Source: Linanthus parryae (Eukaryota > Streptophyta > Magnoliopsida > Ericales > Polemoniaceae). Taken from it: a stretch of DNA of 64,000 nucleotides. Position 1 is the first letter of the stretch. Every line of letters begins with the position of its first letter. The DNA lies in NCBI GenBank assembly GCA_023055425.1, contig JALGPY010000010.1:53791665-53855664 (forward strand), given 5' to 3'. Below are positions 53,691 to 64,000 of the stretch, piece by piece. Both the position numbers and the translations under genes were made by a program. The notes below the pieces were generated by a model. The model ran no database searches and was not told where the DNA came from. It saw only the letters and a list, made by a program, of their open reading frames with translations.

Positions 53691-54635
53691 GAGAAACAAT
53701 ATATTAGTTTTTGTGAATTAGTTGCGTTTCAAATGTTTGTAAACCATTCTAAATGGAAGTTAGACTAATTATTTTATTTGGGCAGTGGATAAATCAAATT
53801 CACCCTTAAGGAACAATGGTGTAGGATCTATTAACAAATTAGTTCATTCTCTTATTCATAATTTCATTTTTTCCATTAAATAATTAGAATCTCCTATTAA
53901 AGATATTTTTGAGGAGATATTACAATAATCGAATTATAAAGTGTGATCATAGTCCGTCCTAGACGGATTGAATATAAGAATAAGGTGTTGAGTTGTAGTG
54001 AATAGTTTACCGTTACAAAAATCAAAAGAAGTGAATGGATACACCAAGTTAATTATGTCTCGAGAAACCTCCCCTGAGCTATGTTGTGTAGTATTTTAGA
54101 TTTTGTCAACAACTAATTTATTATCTTAGTTTCTCCAATTTATTTTTACCAGATGTTAATAAATCTAAGATTCTCAACTTGAAGTCCCTGCATGATGTTC
54201 CGGGTTCAAACCTAGCTAGACGCAGGATATATTATGTAAATTCTAAAAAAATAAAGGCCCAACTTCTATACGTGTTGTAAATATTAAGATCTGTATAGTT
54301 TTCCCAAAAAAAAAAAGAGCAATATAGTTGTGCCTCGTAGTTGCTTGAAGAAATGTATATCTCAGTCTCAACTATCAAAAGGTACCTTATGGAAAAATTA
54401 TTTTGCATAATGTGAAATAACCATATTATTGATCTTGTAAAAAAGCACAATATAGTTTTATGTACACATGTACATCATAGTATTGGCTAAAAATAACTAA
54501 ACAAAGTAAATAACTATTAACCTAGAGATAACCAAGCTACTTAAATAATTTACTAATAACAATTTGTGAAGTAACATTTAAGAATATAATGTATAGCATA
54601 TGATTATAACAAGTACAAGATTATCATTATCAATG
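53691..54635. other. AT-rich spacer
   Basis: No gene was found. A T-arm-like CCGGGTTCAAACCTAG lies near 54198, but there is no A box before it. The minus ORF at 54232-54450 has no domain. Confidence 0.5.
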
Positions 54636-54640
54636 ACATA

Positions 54641-54900
54641 TGTACGCGAAGCGTATCGATAAATTGAAAGTACTCTAAATAAAGAAAGAGATTAGGGAGA
54701 ACGAGAGAGAGGGTAGGGAGACAATATAGGGAGAGATTAAGTATTTCATTGCTTGAATAATAATGAAGGACGTAGAATGCTTAAATAGATAAATAAATTA
54801 ACCCTCACCCTAATCTAAGACCTAACAGGCCAAGCCCGACTTATTTATTAAATAAATAACTTCTTAAATAATTGATGATAATGATACGGCTACCGTATCA
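54641..54900 (-). mobile_element. Solo LTR of the TGATACG family
   Basis: It starts TGTACGCGAAGCGTATCGAT and ends with the near-palindrome TGATACGGCTACCGTATCA, like the other family members. Flanks ACATA (54636-54640) and ACGTA (54901-54905) match at 4 of 5. The block AACAGGCCAAGCCCGACTTA corresponds to the reverse of the GGGCCGAGCCCGTTAGG segment in the 48945 element. At 260 bp it is shorter than the 310-bp form. Confidence 0.82.
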
Positions 54901-55114
54901 ACGTACCTGTTTTACCTTAAGAATAAGAGCAATCAAATTATAGTTCAGACCTCAAATATCCACGTAAGCCCCACACATAACATGGGCTAATAACTATTTA
55001 TATTTATAGAATGGAAGGTGTAATTAAGTGCATATTTATTTCTCAAAAAAAAGAAGAAGTGCATATTTGGTGTTTTCTTTTATGTGCGTTTTATGTTTTA
55101 ATAAATAATCCAGC

Positions 55115-55121
55115 TATATAG
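55115..55121 (+). promoter_or_regulatory. Possible TATA box of the F-box gene
   Basis: TATATAG lies about 145 bases upstream of the ATG, a reasonable distance for a plant core promoter with a leader of about 110 bases. No other signal supports it. Confidence 0.4.
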
Positions 55122-55263
55122 CAGATCCTAAAACCAATTTGAGAAGGATAAACTTTAACTTTCCTAATGGTCATCTGATTTCGTTAGGAAACCCTAGTTT
55201 GTAGAGTTTGTACTTAAGAGGAGTTCAGTGTATGTTTTGTGAGAGATCGCCATTCATCCACTC

Positions 55264-56541
55264 ATGGCGACAACGATACACAGCGTGCCTGCTCGTGACC
55301 TGCAAAGCACCCGACGATTTCCCCCATGGTGCGATCTCCCATCGGAGCTCCTGGAGCTCATATTTAAGCGGCCAACCCTCGACGCACTCGATCTTCTACG
55401 ATGCAGGAGCGTATGTCTTGCATGGCGATACACCATCCTAAACTTACGCGATCACCTTCATAATGTCTGCCCGGAATTATTACCTTGTGTCCTGTTTCTT
55501 CCACGCAATCGTACAATCACACCCGAAGTTTACCGATTGAATCTGCCTTACGAAGGCTTCCAATCAAATTTACCTCCGCACCAGCTCTTCCATTGCTCCT
55601 ACTCCCACCGTGGCTGGTATTTATTGGTTACGGATCGCCCTTCTGACTCGCTTTTGCATTACAATCATCTTCCGCAGACTTTTCTTTATAATCCCATGTC
55701 ACAAGCTGTGATACCGCTCCCCAAGTGCACGCCCAACGTAAGGTACCCGTTCAAATTCGCCTTGTCGTCGGAAAACTGCGCTCCCGGAACCGTAGTTTTG
55801 TGTTACAGCTTACCCCCTCATGGTGGTTTTGCTTTCTACATAGTTGGGAAAGATGAAAATCCATATAAAGAATCAGAATGGGCTCTTGTCCAACATGTGG
55901 ACGCTGGACTAATGGCCAAATGTGAGGACATGGTCTACCACAATGGTAGATTTTATGCCCTTACAAACAACATTGCTTTGCTCCTTGTTTTCGAATTACG
56001 AGGAGGTTACCCTAGAACAAATATTCATGTCAAGACTCTCACAACCAGTCGTGCCTATGTGCGGTCTGAAATATATCATAATTTTTCCGAACTGGCATAC
56101 CTCACATCATCATATCTCGTGGTTTTACCAGCTAGGGATACTCAAGTCTACAAACGAGACCAATTACTGATGGTTACGCGGTATCGTCCTGGAGAAATTG
56201 AAAAGGATTCTCTCCGTCCAAGAACGTGCAGGTTCATGGTGTTTCGTTTGGAGATGGCCACTGTTACTTGGAAGGTGATGCACGAGTTTGGTGGTGATGG
56301 CTTAGCACTATTCTTGAATCACAACGATTCTTTCTTCCTCCGCACAAGCGACAACGCGCTATGCAAAAGAAACTCCATCTATTTTGTTGATGACGTTATA
56401 AGGAGAGACGAGGTACCAGTGAGGAAGCAGATGCCCTTGACCAAACATGGGACGGACATGGGCGTGTTTGACCTTACCACTAAGACGGTTGAACCCTTTC
56501 ACAATCCTCCATTCAACAGATGGTTTGTTCCACACTTCTAG
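55264..56541 (+). CDS. F-box protein with DUF295-type C-terminal domain
   Basis: This is an uninterrupted single-exon gene of 425 residues. F-box proteins link SKP1-cullin ubiquitin ligases to substrates; the C-terminal domain chooses the target. The F-box is at about residues 20-60 (WCDLPSELLELIFKRPTLDA, then CRSVCLAWRYTI). The rest resembles plant DUF295/KIB-type proteins: FLYNPMSQAVIPLP, a central beta-rich part, then SIYFVDD, DMGVFDL and the final FNRWFVP. Intron-free structure and length fit that large, fast-evolving family. The start is the ATG directly before ATTIHSVPA, with the F-box close behind. No frameshift or stop is seen, so it is probably functional. LTR-like sequence lies within 250 bases downstream and a solo LTR 360 bases upstream. 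Confidence 0.88.
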   Translation: MATTIHSVPARDLQSTRRFPPWCDLPSELLELIFKRPTLDALDLLRCRSVCLAWRYTILNLRDHLHNVCPELLPCVLFLPRNRTITPEVYRLNLPYEGFQSNLPPHQLFHCSYSHRGWYLLVTDRPSDSLLHYNHLPQTFLYNPMSQAVIPLPKCTPNVRYPFKFALSSENCAPGTVVLCYSLPPHGGFAFYIVGKDENPYKESEWALVQHVDAGLMAKCEDMVYHNGRFYALTNNIALLLVFELRGGYPRTNIHVKTLTTSRAYVRSEIYHNFSELAYLTSSYLVVLPARDTQVYKRDQLLMVTRYRPGEIEKDSLRPRTCRFMVFRLEMATVTWKVMHEFGGDGLALFLNHNDSFFLRTSDNALCKRNSIYFVDDVIRRDEVPVRKQMPLTKHGTDMGVFDLTTKTVEPFHNPPFNRWFVPHF

Positions 56542-56589
56542 CTATCTTGGTTTTCATTTTCTTCTATTCTCTTTTGGGTTGAGAGGTAC

Positions 56590-56775
56590 TATCAATTAGT
56601 AGATATATTAGGGTAGTACTATCAATTATGCTTACTAGATAACGTTATGCGTCCTAGTATAGGTTAGTTAGAATTATTCTGTTCCCTTATTTTGACTAGA
56701 TTTGCCTACATAAAGGTCATATTCATGTACTTCAATACTACAATTCTTCTCTACATCTTATCTTGGTATCATAGC
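56590..56775 (+). mobile_element. Possible Copia LTR end and primer-binding site remnant
   Basis: TGGTATCATAGC at 56764-56775 differs by one base from the initiator-Met primer site and is preceded by typical LTR-like sequence (GCCTACATAAAGG, then CTTCTCTACATCTTATC). No downstream gag or matching second LTR was found. It may supply the 3' end of the F-box transcript. Confidence 0.4.
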
Positions 56776-57561
56776 TACTGCCGCTTTGGAGGCGGCATGG
56801 TCATTAGATGCCCATCAGGTTTCATTCGCTTTTTATAGTTTCTTTGTTCTTGATCTGTCAGACTCTTGCTCGTTGGATGTATATTGTGATTTTCTTTTAC
56901 ATGATTGTTTCCAATTCCCATTACTTGCTTCCTAGATGACATCATTTTTTCCCAATATAGTGAATTAGTTGTAACGATAAGATGAAATTTCTGACGAGAT
57001 TAGTGACATTTGATATCTTTCATAAAAGCATAATTTGTTGTTAGTTATAATCAATTAGGTGTGCTATTGGTAACTATGAAAGATATGAATGTCATACGTT
57101 GTCATTATTTTTCATCTAAAGGAGGCACTGACTACAAAAAGAATTCATACAGTTTTAAGAAATTCTATTTTGTCTTTGTTATGTCATGTACAATTACTTA
57201 AAGTAGATTTACATATAGACAGATAAGTGGATAACAATCATATAACTTTGACTTTGATAAATCAAATTACTTGTATTGTAATTAAAAATAAAAATAAAAA
57301 TGATGGATAACATATGGAAGTTTATTATTCACTACTAATGAAGAATACCCTCTCTGAAAATTATAGTGGTCAGATTTCGTAAGTGATGGATAACATATGG
57401 AGCGGTTAGGGTTTTACAAAAACTTTATTATTCACTACTAGTGAATTGTTTCTACACAAAAAATAACGCTGTGATTAAATAATACACATTGGCAAAGTTT
57501 TAGTATCCAACATTTGCAAACACAAGGACAGTAAAAATTAGTACTCAATTAAGCATAAAGC
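56776..57561. other. AT-rich spacer
   Basis: No coding sequence. The words GTGATGGATAACATATGGA and TTATTATTCACTACTA each occur twice (around 57300-57440), a small local duplication. Confidence 0.55.
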
Positions 57562-62214
<4,653 letters not shown>

Positions 62215-64000
62215 ACTATAGGTCCTAACAAAACTATTTTTAAATAAACCCAAAACTCACTTGTTATTTTCCTAGCGTTTTATTATTTAATTATAATTTT
62301 CTAAAACAACGCGTCTACTTTAAACGACTAATATATTTAAGAAAATTTCTATAATATTATTGTATTAACAAGCTAGTGAAATGTCAAATTTTACAAGTGT
62401 TAGATATTCAATTTATCAACTAAGTGATTAGGCAATTTTATTTAAGTTTTTCAATAAAAAATTTCTTATTTAATTTTTAACGAACAATTGAGAAACTATC
62501 TCGACACCCGAATTATTTTTCTGAAACGAGGACGAAAACTAGTATGTTTAGAAATTATTTCTAATTTAAAATTATTATTTTTATTTTTAACGAAAAGTGT
62601 GAAGTTTAAATAAAAGACATATAAACCCCCTTGTTATATTAAAAGTCCACAAACACCCCCTACTAGTCATAAAATAGTTAGGTTAAAACACTCTAGTCAC
62701 CTTCTAGTTTCCGAAAATACAAAAACAGCCCCCTATGTCATGTTATAAAAGTTTACATAAACTACATTTTTACCCCCTATATCAACGACTTCAATTTCAT
62801 CAATCTAACTTGGATTCAAGCTAGCAACTTTTGATTTTGGCTATCTAAATCAACAAATAAGAAGGTTTAGGACATACCTAGGCCAAAAATGGTCGGAAAC
62901 CATCAAGAAACGAGTCAGGTCGGAGCTTGTCGTCGGAGTCGCCGGAGTTGAGTTTCGTAGTCGGCTTTAATGGCTTTCTTAGCTTGGTTTGAGCTCTCCA
63001 CAGAGTTGGTCGGGGCCCTAAGGTTCTGCTGGAAGCACTGGAAGAGAGGGAGAGCTGCTGTGGTGCTTTCCCGAGATGTTCGCCGGATTTTATGGAGTTT
63101 CAGCCGGCTGTGATGGCTTGTGATGGCGACCTGCTGCTACTGGGTCTTCTTGCCTCATTTTCTGGGTTCGAAACAGTGAGAGGGAGAGAAATGAACTGAG
63201 AAACAGAGGAGGGAGAGGGGTAATTCTGGGTTCTCTCGAGTTTTCCCGTTGGTGGTTTTGCCGCCGGCCACAATGGAGGCAGCGAAGGGGGTGGTGGCTG
63301 CTGCCTCCTTGCTTCTTCCGTTGCTGGGTTCTGTGAACAGAGAGAGAGAGGGATAGAGAGCTGAGAGTTTGAGAGAGAGAGAAGTCCAGCAGTGGGTTTT
63401 CTCGGTGGTGGTTCCCGACGGGTATGGTGGTGGCTATTGGTGGTGGTTGCTGCCACTGCTACTGCTGCTGTGATGCTCTGTTCGAAACAGAGAATGGAGA
63501 GGGAGAGCAGAGGGTGAGAGGGCAGTGAGTATGTGGTGGTGGTGGTGGGTTTACTTCTTGTGTCTTTGCCAAGAGAGAGAGATGGCTCGGTGGTGGTGGT
63601 GATGATGATGATAAGTTGTTGGTGGTTGTGAGGGTGGCTTACTGTGGTGCTGCTGGGGTGAAGGGGGAGCTATTATATAGGGTGAGATGGGGCGGTGATT
63701 GTTCCTTTGCCGTGAAGGCAAAGTTTGACAGAGGCGGTGGAGTTGAGAATTCTCCCAAATGAAATTGGCTTGGTGAAGAAGAAGAAGAAGTTTGGAGAAA
63801 TTCTAGGGTATGGGTGGTGTACCATCTACCTAGGTGATTGGGAGCACTAGCTTGTTGGGTGATTAGGTGTGGCGGTTCTATCAACTCTCGCGGTGGTCGA
63901 ATACGGGCTATCAACTTAAACTAACTAAAATTTGAGAATTGTTCATGTATTAATTCTGGAATACTAATCTAATGTTTTTCGTAAAATTTTTACACAAATA
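62215..64000 (-). mobile_element. Second, inverted copy of the 57562-62214 repeat family (runs off the window)
   Basis: Read on the minus strand, it has the same order as 59040-60900: a pyrimidine/CCGG-rich block (63700-62930), then GGGGGCTGTTTTTGTATTTT (near 62730) matching GGGGTGTTTTTGTCGTTTTC near 60100, then a GGGGGTTTATATG-type stretch and AT-rich sequence. Its right-end module is missing where it meets 62214. GAGA and GGTGGT runs at 63330-63620 make low-complexity ORFs that I do not count as genes. Confidence 0.5.

Noticed and set aside
54190..54215. tRNA T-arm-like CCGGGTTCAAACC
   Set aside because: No A box upstream and no cloverleaf; too weak for a tRNA or SINE call.

Overview
The window looks like a repeat-rich nuclear segment of a flowering plant, probably a eudicot. 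It holds Ty1/Copia elements primed by initiator-Met tRNA, MULE, hAT, PIF/Harbinger and Stowaway-type DNA transposons, spliceosomal GT..AG introns in gene remnants, and long AT-rich spacers. There is no bacterial-style gene packing, CRISPR array or operon. Most of the sequence is transposon-derived or decayed. The only clearly intact ordinary host gene is a single-exon F-box/DUF295 gene at 55264-56541.

Region 1-3.8 kb has Copia-like LTR debris and an unidentified ORF. Region 3.87-19.21 kb is the most unusual part: a possible giant Mutator-like element between TIR-like ends. It holds a decayed FAR1/FHY3-type transposase gene (minus strand), a decayed multi-exon Ulp1-like C48 protease gene (minus), a 717-bp tandem array, a second Ulp1-like gene in opposite orientation (plus), and an intact small GRF zinc-finger membrane protein gene (plus). 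The combination resembles MULEs that carry ULP-like genes (Kaonashi/KI type).

Region 20.5-25.35 kb is a decayed Copia element (plus). Region 26.1-26.95 kb is a pseudogene of an AT-hook/PPC (AHL) gene (minus). Region 28.3-29.26 kb is a non-autonomous hAT-like element with an 8-bp target duplication. Region 29.84-35.25 kb is a young Copia element (minus) whose two 266-bp LTRs differ at one position, yet whose polyprotein is disabled. Region 37.3-38.2 kb is a solo LTR beside a DUF7086-like gene.

Region 40.2-46.65 kb holds a solo LTR and two non-autonomous LTR elements. Region 48.9-52.5 kb is an LTR-internal-LTR-internal-LTR tandem element bounded by one target duplication. It is followed at once by a Harbinger-type element (52.5-53.7 kb) containing a Stowaway-type MITE, and by another solo LTR (54.6-54.9 kb). 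After the F-box gene, 57.56-62.21 kb is a candidate element with long, diverged inverted ends, abutting a second copy of the same repeat in opposite orientation that runs off the window.

All calls come from reading the sequence and translated ORFs. No database search was possible. Element borders are firm where a target duplication is quoted and approximate elsewhere.
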